Origin: Carya illinoinensis
Lineage: Eukaryota > Streptophyta > Magnoliopsida > Fagales > Juglandaceae
Length of the DNA stretch: 64,000 nucleotides
Assembly: GCF_018687715.1 (NCBI RefSeq)
Contig: NC_056752.1
Location: forward strand, 38,324,001-38,388,000
Direction: 5' to 3'
Below the pieces are notes generated by a model. The model searched no databases and was not told the origin of the DNA. It was given only the letters and a program-made list of their open reading frames with translations. Below, piece after piece: positions 35,293 to 46,323 of this stretch. Within the stretch, counting starts at the first letter, position 1; every line of letters starts with the position of its first letter. A program made the position numbers and the translations under genes.

Positions 35293-36976
35293 CTAGTAGT
35301 TGGGGCGAACGTCCCTCGCCCATGGTGGAAAATATATATCTAATTACACGATAATTCACGAAAAATATATATTAATGACAAAATATAAGGAAAATAATAA
35401 TAATGGATTATAAGAAAAAAAAATAGAAACAATGGATTATTAGAAGAACAAAAAAACTTTAGAAGAAGATGAAAGAAAAAAATACGATTGAATAAAAAAA
35501 CCCAACATGCATTATATATCCATCCAATCTAAAAAATTTTGATACAAATTTATAAATATAGTTTGATAGAAGTTTTAAAAATGAAGTGAATTTAAATTAT
35601 ACAATATTACTAGTTGATGAACAAGTTTAGTATATTTTTGTAAAATCAATTGACAGGATATTAAATTTATTATGACGTTGTTTCAGTTCATCTATATTTG
35701 TGCCAAGCTGGATAATCCACTCTTTTGTGAGGTTTCTTTGGCCATTTTTTCCAAGAATGGTAGTTGTCCTATACAATGTCAAAAATTCTTTATAAAAAAC
35801 AGAGCTCGATCAGTTTAATTAATCCTTTTTTAACAACTTATATTTTGTATTTTAAATTTTTTCAGTTACTCTGGAATTTAAGAAAATAAAATATTTGGAA
35901 ACAATTTTAAAAGAAGTCATGAGATTTGGGCACTCCATTCAAATACTGATCATTAGCTTTTTCCATAAAGTAAATCACCCAATCACAAGACTGGCTGTTT
36001 TATTTCTTTATTTGTATTATTTTATAATTACTAAGTTGTGAAGTTTATATTAATATGCTTTTCTTGATATTGAGTATTGTCTATTATTTAAATTGTTCTC
36101 TATTTTAAATTATTTTATTGTTGGATTTTATTATTTTGTTTTATTAATATTTAGTTGTGGTGTTTTTATTGATCTTTTATCTATTTTATTGTACCTTTTT
36201 ATTTTGTTGGACTTTTTTTTTTTCGAGATTGTACTTGTTTTAGTGTGTTTACTTCTGTTTTGGGCTCAGCCCATTTAGCTTCGTGAAGCCCAGCTCGTGG
36301 GCTTGCATTTGGCCGCTTTATTTCCCTTATACGGCGTCATTTTGGCTTGCCCTTAGGGCTTTATTCTTGTCTTCTTCTCTTGCCATGCCGTCTGCTATTT
36401 TCTTCTTCTTCATCTACGTTGTACCTAGATCTGCAGTGTATCATATAGATCAACAATGAAAGAACAGAAAAACAATGAAAATCAAAGGATGCATGGGCGG
36501 AAATCAAAGGGAAAAAGGATAGGGCTTCGGTGTTGGGCTATTAGGGGGGGGGGGGGGGGAGAGGCTCGTGGTGGAGGAGAGGTGAGGTGAGGCCTTAATG
36601 GAATGCCCTAGACTACAGATGGGCTGGGTCAAGGTGGCGCACAATGGGGTGTGAGAAATTCGGGGAGAGGAGGCACGGGCTGGGCTACTGCAGGAAGAGA
36701 GGGAGGTTCGTGGGAAAGGAAAAGTTTTCGGTGAGATGGGGAGCCGCTGGGTGCGATGGTTGGGCTGCGGCAGTATGGCGATCGACGGAAGGAGAAGTTA
36801 GGGTGAGGGAAGGGAATCTGGAGCATAGAGGAAGAGAGAGAGGGAGAGAAAGGAGATGAGAGGAAAAAATACTAGGGATTAAAACTTAAAATAGTAAAAG
36901 CAAGGGGCAAAATTAGAAAAAAAGAGTTAGACGAAAACAATGTAGCAGACGAATTCGCACTTATATATATAGTAGA
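35293..36976 (-). mobile_element. non-autonomous Helitron, 1.68 kb, minus strand
   Basis: On the minus strand the 5' end is TCTACTATATATATAAGTG, preceded by host A (36977). The 3' end has the hairpin GGGCGA-GGGACGT-TCGCCC, then CAACTA, CTAG (ending at 35293) and host T. This is the Helitron pattern of TC start, perfect subterminal stem, CTRR end and A/T target. No Rep/helicase is encoded. The half nearest the 5' end is GC-rich and gene-like (36290-36860, including a 16-base G run at 36544-36559), in contrast to the AT-rich rest, suggesting captured host sequence; its source is not recognised. Stem-to-end spacing of 6 nt is shorter than usual. Confidence 0.65.
36290..36860. other. GC-rich captured-looking segment inside the minus-strand Helitron
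   Basis: The plus strand has CGGCGTCATTTTGG and GGGCTTTATTC followed by TC-rich sequence, like a promoter and leader. The minus strand has an open frame of 65 codons rich in Pro and Ser (36629-36826). Neither gives a recognisable protein. Base composition differs sharply from the flanking Helitron sequence. Confidence 0.35.
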
Positions 36977-36977
36977 T

Positions 36978-39900
36978 ATATATATACACGAGAAACAACT
37001 TTCAATATCATGATGAACATGATTTTCTCCAACTAAACTAAATTTCTTAAATCGTGGTTAATTAATTCAAGATCCGAATAGGGTTATAACTTACAATGAT
37101 TACGTACATAAGTCAATAGCGAAGGTATTGAAAAAAATAAAAAAAAGTCAATGGCAAAGGTACGTAGGCAGCTGTGCTCCGGGAAAATATTAAAAAAAAA
37201 AAAAATTACAAACAGATGGAGCTCAATCAAAAGCTGACAATCCGGGCCGGCCTTGGATATCATGCATGCATGTTGATCTCTTCCATAATACGAAGAAGAT
37301 AAGAACATGAGGTTGAACAATCAGTTAGCAGCCTATGAGCTAAAAAGTAAGCTAAAAAGCTGGTTGGGGGGACGGATCAAATGGGAACGTTTGAACTTTG
37401 AATTTAGATCATATTTAAAAGCACAATGTTGAGAACAGTCCGCAGAATTATGATCAGTTACATGAGAAGGTTTATATATGTACATATACAGACAGAATGA
37501 AAATAAAGAAATATGTATTGCTGACGTTTTGGGTCCATCTGTATTGTTGGCTTCCACTAATTGATCACTAGAAATTAAAAATTTGTTTATCATTCCTTGC
37601 AATGATTTTGGGGGGGGGTTTGATGATCATGAAATTAGAAAAAGATTTAAACGTCCAAACAGGAAATGCATGTGGAATATTGTGGGCTAGCTAGCCACTG
37701 TTTCCTATTTTTATGGGGTTTTGTAATTTTCCTCCTTCTCATGTGATTTGTAGACAGCTAAGCTCCACATTTTGGGCAAAAAAATGGGTCCTCTGCTGCT
37801 CTCCCCAAGTGGAACATATATATTTTTTAATCTAATGCCTAATTATTTCATAATTATCAAATCAGGAAGGAGATTATACTAATTGATCAGCTTAGAATAC
37901 AGGTTTCTCTGGTACCTCTCGACATGAGTAATGATAATTATAATAAATGCTGCTTGCACGATCGACACCTTTGTTCATTGGATGGGACAAAGTTCAGATC
38001 GAGACCACAAAGCTGTTCATGCATGCCAGTTTGTAAACTATTGAGTATTTCTTTGGGTCTAAAATTTTGATCAATCATGAACCTAATTCTCATTCTCATT
38101 AAAAAAAAAAAAATCATGGCACCACCGCCACCATCATGTGCATATTAGTAGGGACGTATATTCTACCGAGAAAACGAGAAATATTCTGCAGAGTGACTCA
38201 GACACTAATGGGCAAGTGTGCATTATTATGATGCTAGTCTCAAGGAAAATTGCCTGTACCTGATCAGGTGAGACATGAATATAAAGAGTTTGCATTAAAA
38301 AGGCAAGAGATTGATCAGCATTAGAGTGCACCAGAAACTGTGTTACTTGTTGATTATGGAACTTAGGTGGTTCGGGAAAACCTGGGACGTTCTAGGAATT
38401 TGAATGAATCCTTAGCTAACTAATAATTAAGTTACCATGAGGATAAAGTACTTATGAAAATTAATAATTCCCTCGTTCGAACTTTAATTTGCCCTGATCA
38501 GCCTCTCTTTTCCTGAGTCCTCCCCAGCTGGTCTATCAGCAACGTCATGTTTTGATGTGACCGGAAAAAGTAAGGGTTGGCGATCGATCAGGTCAATGAA
38601 GAAAGAAAAGTTTTGTTGAAGTACCAAATTAACCGGTTACAAAACGAGCAGAGTGTCGAGGTTACTTTTTGGAAAGTACGTACCGGATCCCAGCTTACAT
38701 ATTACAGCAAGCAGTTTATAGTTGCATCTAGCTAGCTAGAGAGTTCCATTAATGTGAGTAAAACCGAATTTCTTATTGGTCAAGACTCTAACCAAGGGAT
38801 CAGATCATTGTGCGTATCATGTGTTCTTCTACAAACCAGATCGATAAACTTCACTCCACACTCGGCTGTTGTTATTTTCTTTTTACTTACAGCTCAATCA
38901 TCATGAACATTAGAAATAATAAGCATCTGAAGTTTCTGTTTAAAACCATTCATTTAACTTAGTCGGATTGAGTTGAATTTATTGCCATCTATCGTTCAAA
39001 GTCACACATCATGCACATGTTCTTCCAATTAGTAATCATGATCATAACCGACATTAAAAACACAACCCTCGAATGAAAATGGAAGAAAAGAGCTGCACTC
39101 ATCATGTGTGCTTCTTTCGTGCTAATTTCTATGTGGCATTGATATGGCAAGACAGTTTGCTAGATAGAAATATATATATTTAAGGGTGGAAGGTAAAACA
39201 ATTACATCCTCACGGCATGTTTTTCAAAACTATCATGAAAAATATTGAAAGTAAAGCAAATTTCATAACCTTGCAATTATCACCACAAGATCATTTCATC
39301 CTCAACACGAATGCATAGATCAGCATTTTAAGAGGAGTTGAATGTCAAGTCAAAATGGCATCCAAGCATCATAATAATTGTTAGGTTTCTTTATGTACTG
39401 GAGTCGGTTTTGTTTGCGACGGTTCGATTGACGATCCAATTCGATAAAAATTCATTGCGATTTTTTTGTAGATTCTTAATGAGGCAAAATCTTTTTGACC
39501 TATTTAATTTGGCTCTTGATCCAGCTTAACCCGCTGATTAAGATTTACATATATATTGCATTATACCTTTCTACTACGTCCACCGTTTTGTATTTTGATT
39601 ATCATTTCAAATAAAATCCTCTACAGCTACCTAAACGTAGACACAAGATTTTTGAGCTACATAAACCTTATATCGTGTGTGATTGATTTTTTTTTTTTTC
39701 TTTATCGTTCCTAACAAAAATCAATGAACCTGATTTCTTTGATGGTACATGTTTCTGTGACTCTGGATTATTGTGAAATCCATTTAATTAGAATGTTTAA
39801 ATGCAATCCATTGAAAAAACAAGAGAGATCGGAGAAGGAATATTCAGTAGTACTGTTATTAATTTGCCTATTCCGGACTTCGAAATACCATGCATGCATG

Positions 39901-42116
39901 CCCTTTACTACTGACTTCCAACTTTTATTTATAATTATTTCTATTTCAGATGTTGAATTTGTTTGTGCCTACAGGCTACGGCTACAGAAAAACAATCAAA
40001 TTGTATATAATTTTACTACACGACAGCAAATACAAGTCTTGTACAACATGCTACAAATTAAACACTCGGGTTCCACAATTAATCTCGTTCAACAGTAGTA
40101 CTTTACAACTTTTTCGTGGATTACAACAAACCTATACCTTTAAGCACATGATGAGCTACATCTCAATGTTCACTCTCTTAATTATTGATCATGAACTAAT
40201 ACATGCTAATTTCATGGGTTACACCCAAATCACTCACTTTAAGTACTACGGCTACCCCACCACCAGCCCTCTCTCTGATTCCTACTAGTGAGTGTCATGA
40301 CTGCTTTCATTGACCAAGTTGTGTTTATTTTAAGTAGTGTCAAAATTAGATTCTTATATCTGTCTTGTCAAAATACCACTTTCAGAACAGAGCCTATAGT
40401 TTTTCTTCCATCTGGTGTCTTTTATATCCATTACTCAGATTCTTTCTCATCCTCATCTTGTAAGTTTTAACTACTACTTCCTCGAAAGAGCCTATGAGGG
40501 CAAGCTTGGTGTCTCTATCTAAATATATATTACTAGCTCATGACGTTTTCCTTGTGCGTGCAGTAGTGCTACTACTTCTGCCTCCAATTATAAGCCTAGA
40601 ATAAGAAGCCCTTTCCTTGGCGTGTATGCTGCTTTATTATTAATTTTCAATTTATATTTTTCTTCTTTGACTGCTTAGGTTTGACTGGTTTTACTTCTAT
40701 TTTAATTTGTACCTTTCATCACATGCTACCAACTACCACCATGATTTCCTCACAGTAACATGAATCATTTTTACATGATGGGATTGATTGATATTCCATC
40801 ATTGATCACTCTCATATTGAGGATATCATTTCTGTAATATTTGTTTTAAGCTAGGCATCACCTTCTACGTTTGAACGTCCCTTCTCTCTCTCCCCCCAGT
40901 CAATACATGTGAAGCACCTGCACCTTCAATTACGGTGTATCAGATCATGATCATTTTAGTATAGACTATCACAGAAACTAGTTTAATAATCAACTGCTGA
41001 ATCTCATGATTTAAGGGTAATTAACTGCGTGTCTGTAAAGAATTTTGTTCAGAAATCTCTGCCCACAGTTTCTGCTGTAAGCATGCTTCCGTACTACTGG
41101 CCGCTAAGATGTTAATTTCATAACAGTAAGCAACATCAATTGGCCTAAATTATTGACCAGATTACCGGGATAATCTAATTCAGAAACAACAAATTTATTG
41201 TGTCAAGGACAGGAACGTTCTGGCTATCATGGTGGACTCTCACCGCCAAATGAAACGATCACTTCAACTTCTGCCAGCTATATTGGATTCTCAACTTCGG
41301 CCCATTCCAGTCAACAAACTAACAAACGTTCAGACCTATTTGTGGCCCAAAAGGAAGCTTAAGTGATATTTAATTCTGGGAATGATGATAGTTATAAGTT
41401 TATAACCCATGCAGGAGATGGGGCACGGTCCTCAAATGGAGGTGGATAAACTTTGGTGGAGCTAGCTAGCTTTCTCTTGCCAACAATATCCAGACAGCTC
41501 ATGATCTGTTATGGAGGGTAAACTCAAGGATTCCAGGGTTGGTTTCAGACAGCAATACACAATATCCATGACGGCACATATTTCCTGGGTGCAGCAATGA
41601 AGATGGGGAGAGCAATTAATTACAAGATCAGTTACGTACTGATGAAAAACAAACTTCTAGTTGTGGCATGCAGCAGCTAGCTTCACGTAAAGAAGTTGGC
41701 CAAAAACACACGCACAGTATCACAGATCTCAATTAAAGATCAAAGAGGATCCAAGAACGTACGATTCATAACATGATCGGAGAGACATCGGAGCGGAATG
41801 TATTAATTCTAGATTAATACATGATGACCTGATCATGCATTAATTGTTTGCAAATTAATCAAGATATAGTAGCTTATGATCTATGTGGTACCTCAACCAT
41901 CAAATTAGGTCAGATTGCATTAAGTTATAGCTAGGGCTCTCGATACCTGAGAATTATCTATTCCATGTAACCTAATTAATGCATCTTCTCAAAGCATATT
42001 AATTGTGGTTGAATAAGAAAGTGTCTGCGATTCCGCACACGTGCACCACGTGCACATTTATGACCTTTTAGCGAGCATGCGATATATTTCCTCTCAATTC
42101 ATTGAATATATATCTT
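36978..42116. other. long gene-free spacer
   Basis: About 5.1 kb, less AT-rich than other spacers and with many CTAGCTAG, CATGCATG and GATC words, but no exon, RNA gene or transposon that I can support. The overlapping frames of 124 and 112 codons at 39724-40288 lack any recognisable feature, and their codon use looks random. I checked by eye for well-known plant microRNA sequences and saw none. Confidence 0.5.
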
Positions 42117-42468
42117 CAAGAGCATTGGTAATAGCTATTGCTAAGTCCAAAGTTTGACTAAAACTAGATCTTTTAGCTAAAATTCAAACCAATAGAGATA
42201 GTGTTTCATATTAGACTAGCTATTCTAAAGTCAAAATAATAATATAATATGATATATTTAAATAATATTTTTTAATATTTTACAAATACACTTCATATAT
42301 TAATTAATAAAGAAAATTATTGTTTCCCAACATTAATATATCTTAAATTGACACTAGTTTGAAAAATCAGATTAATTAAAAAACAATAATTAAATGACTT
42401 TAATTAAAAAACAATTTATAATGAAAGGACTTTAATTAAAAAACAATTAAAGTTGTAGAACATTTAAC

Positions 42469-42740
42469 AAATGAAAATAGCAGTACATTTCAACAACATT
42501 CCAAAATCCATTCCAAAATGCATTTTAGCCAAGCCACATCCCAAAACCCACCAACATTTAGTATCACCCAACAAAGGGCAAGACAGTACATTTCAGCAAA
42601 TGAAAATAGTAGTAAATTTCAACAACATTCCAAAATACATTTCAGCCAAGCCAAATTCCAAAATCCACCAACATTCAGTATCACCCAACAAAGTTCAAGC
42701 TGCAATACACTTAAGCAAATGAAAATAGAAGTACATTTCA
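42469..42740 (+). repeat. tandem repeat, about 120-130 bp unit, 2.2 copies
   Basis: AAATGAAAATAG..GTA..TTTCA starts units at about 42469, 42598 and 42718; CCACCAACATT..GTATCACCC is shared. The open frames of 83 and 130 codons here arise from the repeat. Confidence 0.7.
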
Positions 42741-43297
42741 GTAGCAGTAGACTTCAGTACATTTTAGTAGCAGTTTTACACTTCAGTAGCAGTACCCAAA
42801 TACTTTCAGCAAATTCAGTACTAAACATAGAAGCAAGTTCAGTACGTAGTAGGTTCAACAATAATTCATTTAGCTCAGCACGCCCAAACATAGAAGGAAA
42901 AAGCAAATGAATGATGAAAGTCATAAAGAACATACCAATATCAACTGCGGGCTTAAAAGTAGAGGGATTAATAACATATAAAATAAAATAAAACCCAACA
43001 AATATGGACTAAATAGTTGCATTAGCATTGTACTAAATTTGCTTCACTTTTATCTTTATGTGATTTGATAAACGAACCATTGAAGCAGTCTCAAAGGAAG
43101 ATGCCCAAGACCCACCACCACATTAGCAAGTGTAGTACAACAGATGCAACATGGCCACAAGCAACTTAAATAAATGTTCTTATGAAATTTTCCAAATTTG
43201 GGGAGATTTCCATCGTTGATAATTCCACGGCAACCAATAGAGTCAACTCTTTTGGAATGTCCCTCAAACCAAGGCAAAAACTAGTTTATAACAGTTC

Positions 43298-44153
43298 TGT
43301 AAAGGTAGAAATTGGTTAGGATTAGATGACTAAATGATAAGATTTATCTTATCATTATTTGATTAAATTTAGATGAATATAAAATAAGAGATGACTTTAT
43401 CTTTAATGACATTGAGTTTATCTAGAAGTTTATAAGGTTGTTTAGATAAGTGAGTTACATAAATTTCGAATCCAGAAGAGTCTGGAATTATCAAGACCCG
43501 AATCTGAACACAGATAAGAAACTATAGTGAAAAGTTATCACGAAATGTTAGTAACCCGTCAGGAAACGTTCTCGCGACTGTTTCTACTCGTTAGCAGAAT
43601 CTTATTGTGACTGGAACTCTTTCCAGACTTTTTATTTAAAGGGATTCGATTTTGTATCTATGTAAGGTTTTTGAGCCACAAATTTCAGAGAGGATATTCT
43701 GAACATTTGTGAGAGAAAATTCACTTGAGAATTTTCATCCCTTCTTGAGTATGATCATGGTTTGAGTGTGAAGTAATATCGATTGGATTTCAGCCCCTAG
43801 AGTTCTAGGAGGAAAGGCAACATTTGAAGATCGCCAGAGGTTTTGGCTGCTACTGCAGTAGAAGACAAACATGTCGTTTGTCTAGACAAGTAAGAGAGTC
43901 GAATTGTAAATATTTTGTAATTGATGATTGCTTGTAATTGTTCTTCAAATAATAAGATTGACTTTCTTGGGTTTGGCTGCCCCGTAGGGTTTTACCTTTA
44001 AAGAATTTTTTAAAGGGTTTCCATTCGTAACCAATCGTTGTGTCTTACAAAGTTGATTATTTATTTTAAAGTATTTTATTCATTTTATAATCTTGATAAT
44101 TGAGATCTAACCTATTTGTTCAAGGAAATTGATAAAAAATTTTGTGGTTTACA
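43298..44153 (+). mobile_element. possible solo LTR, 856 bp
   Basis: Starts TGTAAA and ends TTTACA, a perfect 6-bp inverted repeat in TG...CA form. Inside, a promoter-like TATTTAAAG (about 43637) is followed by a leader-like region, and ATAATAAG with GT-rich and T-rich sequence lies downstream, as in LTR polyadenylation regions. Flanking five bases (AGTTC, AGGTA) do not match, so a target duplication is not supported. No second copy in the window. Confidence 0.4.
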
Positions 44154-44169
44154 AGGTACGTTGGGAATT

Positions 44170-44420
44170 TCAAGTTCAAACCTAAGTCATAACATCAAAA
44201 CCTTATGCAGAAATGCCAATAACCAGTCCGTAATAGTTCAAACCTTATGCAAGAACCAGTCCATAATAGTTCAAACCCAAGTCATAACATCAAAACCTTA
44301 TGCAAAAATGCCAAGAACCAATCCATAACAATTCAAACCTTATGCTAGAACCAGTCCATAACAATTCAAACCCAAGCCATAACATCAAAACCTTATGCAG
44401 AAATGCCAAGAACTAGACCA
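44170..44420 (+). repeat. tandem repeat of about 95-bp unit, 2.5 copies
   Basis: GTCATAACATCAAAACCTTA followed by AGAACCAGTCCATAA..TTCAAACC recurs at about 44185, 44280 and 44375. Confidence 0.75.
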
Positions 44421-45009
44421 TACAAGATTGGCAATGTAACCAGAAATACAAGCTATGCATGCGATCAAACCGTAAAAGAAATGCCAATATATATATATGA
44501 TTTTTTGTTGAGGGATTTAACTCAATTAGAAATTTGGACCAACTTTCGAACAACACAATCTTCATGAGTTTGAAAGTTGTAAAACTGTATGCACTTTATT
44601 CTCAGAATTGCTACTAAAAATCCTCATGCATAAACCAAGGCTTGTGCTGTCATTTATTTTGTCAATCTACATCTTTCAATCATCACGGGACAAACTAGCA
44701 AGGTTTTCACTGTCTCATAATTACAGAATCCTAAGGAAATTGGAATAGAACTTCAATCAAAAACAGAAAAATACATTCTAATCCCACTATGAGTTTTTGT
44801 TATCCTTATGGGGACATCAATAGTCCCACTCTCCTTGCCCGCCTAACCAAACGTTGCAGACCATCTTTTGGAAAAGTAGAAAAGACCATATCAAGCATTA
44901 TTTAAGACCCCACTCACAACCAAACATGATGTAGACTAGATCAAGCCAAAGCCAAAACTAAAAAATAAAATTATAAATTGTAAAAAACAAGAGAAGGGGA
45001 GTTGATTAC

Positions 45010-45207
45010 CTTCTGTGAAGTACAATAGAGCTCTAATAGAGCCCTGGCCAGTTGATTAAAATCGATTTTCTCTTGCAAATCAACTGCTCCTTCTCCTAGT
45101 ACTAGATTTCCAACTTTGACAGCCCTGGGGTAACGAAAACAGCAAGAGAACTGGAAGAAAAATGAAGAAAATGGAGAGAGAATGGGAGAGAGGGAGTGTT
45201 GGGCCAA
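45010..45207 (-). pseudogene. exon-like segment inside the TIR element
   Basis: The minus strand opens at ATG 45207 (MAQHSLSPILSPFSSFFFQF) and reads on through an acceptor-like CCCCAG at 45125 into AVKVGNLVLGEGAVDLQEKI, DFNQLARALLELYCTSQK, ending at donor AAG|GTAATC (45010/45009). The Ser/Phe-rich start is organelle-transit-like. I do not recognise the protein. An open block with both splice signals inside a TIR element suggests a captured host exon. It may be a chance frame. Confidence 0.35.
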
Positions 45208-45548
45208 AGAGACAACCGACGAGAAAGAGAAGGGAAGAGAGAAACAGGGAGAAAAAATGAAGGGGGTGTTTGGTGAGGGAGAAAGGGAGAGAAAGTGAAG
45301 GGTTTTGGGGAGAACGGATTCACAAGAGAAATAGAATGATTTGGTTGAAGAGATGTGATTTTACAATAAAATAATAATTTGACGATGACCAGTAACTCGC
45401 TATGTATGAAGAATGGAATAGACTTACTCATGTAGCTGAAAGCTTCAACTCTTCCATTTTACCCAGTCCAATGTAGCGGGTTTAAATACCAAGAAGTCCA
45501 TATTTTGGCTTTTTAGAAGTTTTAGCCAAGCCGATGTGAATGCTCTAA

Positions 45549-45992
45549 GACATGTTCATCCATACCACACGCATGCACAAAACCCAAAAGCGAACTTCAT
45601 CATTAGCACTTCAACTTCGGTTACATGCATGCAGTACTACGTACGTACATACGTAAAACATGGTTGAGATTCAGTAAAATCCACCAAGTAGCCTAAGAAC
45701 TCTAGATGACTTCAATCCACTCTTTTGAAAAATTAGACAATGAGAAAGATTTATATATAGTGCAGGCCAATGATAGAGATTAGATCGAGGAGATCGATCA
45801 AATCGATCGAAGCGAATCATCGATAGGATAGATCAATGGTACCGTCCCGCCCTCTGATCACATTACCGACCCTTATATTACATGAGAGAGAATATTGAAG
45901 GAGATTTCTAAGAGAATTTCTACTGTTCTCTTGTTTTTCGGCTAGTTTATAGCTTTTACTCTTCACTCTGATGGTGTTTATGCTGCTGCTAC
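45549..45992. other. spacer between the TIR element and the Copia element
   Basis: About 440 bp with no gene. It contains a cluster of GATCGA words (45780-45830) and ACGTACGTAC near 45640. Confidence 0.6.
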
Positions 45993-45997
45993 TTAAT

Positions 45998-46323
45998 TAA
46001 AGAGACTAAGAAATAAAGTAGAGAATAAAGCCATGGAAAGTGCTTGAATAAATTTCACTGTTAATTGTTTTTCCTCACTGCTCGAGTGCTCTGTTTCCAC
46101 AGGTATTTATAATGCATGTCTCAACAAATACAATTCTCAGATTAAATCCTCACTGTACACCTCAGCTAGTTAGTTACACAAATATTCTTCCAGAGGTTTC
46201 CACAATATTCCATTTGCTCACATGCACATTTCTATTGCAGTAGGTCTGGTGCACGAGCTTTCTTTTGCTTTTGTGCCACTCACTGCATCCTTTGGTGTAT
46301 CGGCTTGAGTAGTGTCCTTAATA
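45998..46323 (-). repeat. 3' LTR of the Copia element
   Basis: Read on the minus strand it starts TATTAAGGACAC and ends CTTAGTCTCTTTA. The pol frame runs into it and stops at 46218-46220, so the last 35 or so codons are LTR-encoded. Confidence 0.95.

Larger units (their letters stand above)
42120..45545. mobile_element. Harbinger-like TIR element, 3.4 kb, non-autonomous
   Basis: The left end GAGCATTGGTAATAGCTATT and the inverted right end GAGCATTCACATCGGCTTGG match over the first seven bases and then about two thirds of the next eighteen, with GCTAA following in both. Flanks are CAA (42117-42119) and TAA (45546-45548), compatible with a decayed 3-bp PIF/Harbinger target duplication. GAGCAT-starting ends are common in plant Harbinger-type elements. 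No DDE transposase or Myb-like frame is visible. The interior holds two tandem arrays, a possible solo LTR and an exon-like segment. The boundaries are plausible rather than proven. Confidence 0.5.

Noticed and set aside
39724..40288. overlapping plus-strand frames of 124 and 112 codons
   Set aside because: No signal, domain or family resemblance; two frames open over the same DNA suggest chance in a stop-poor stretch.
36978..42116. possible microRNA gene in the long spacer
   Set aside because: No known conserved microRNA sequence or convincing long hairpin could be read by eye.
44170..44420. CRISPR-like spacing of repeats
   Set aside because: Plain tandem repeat without unique spacers, in a plant genome.
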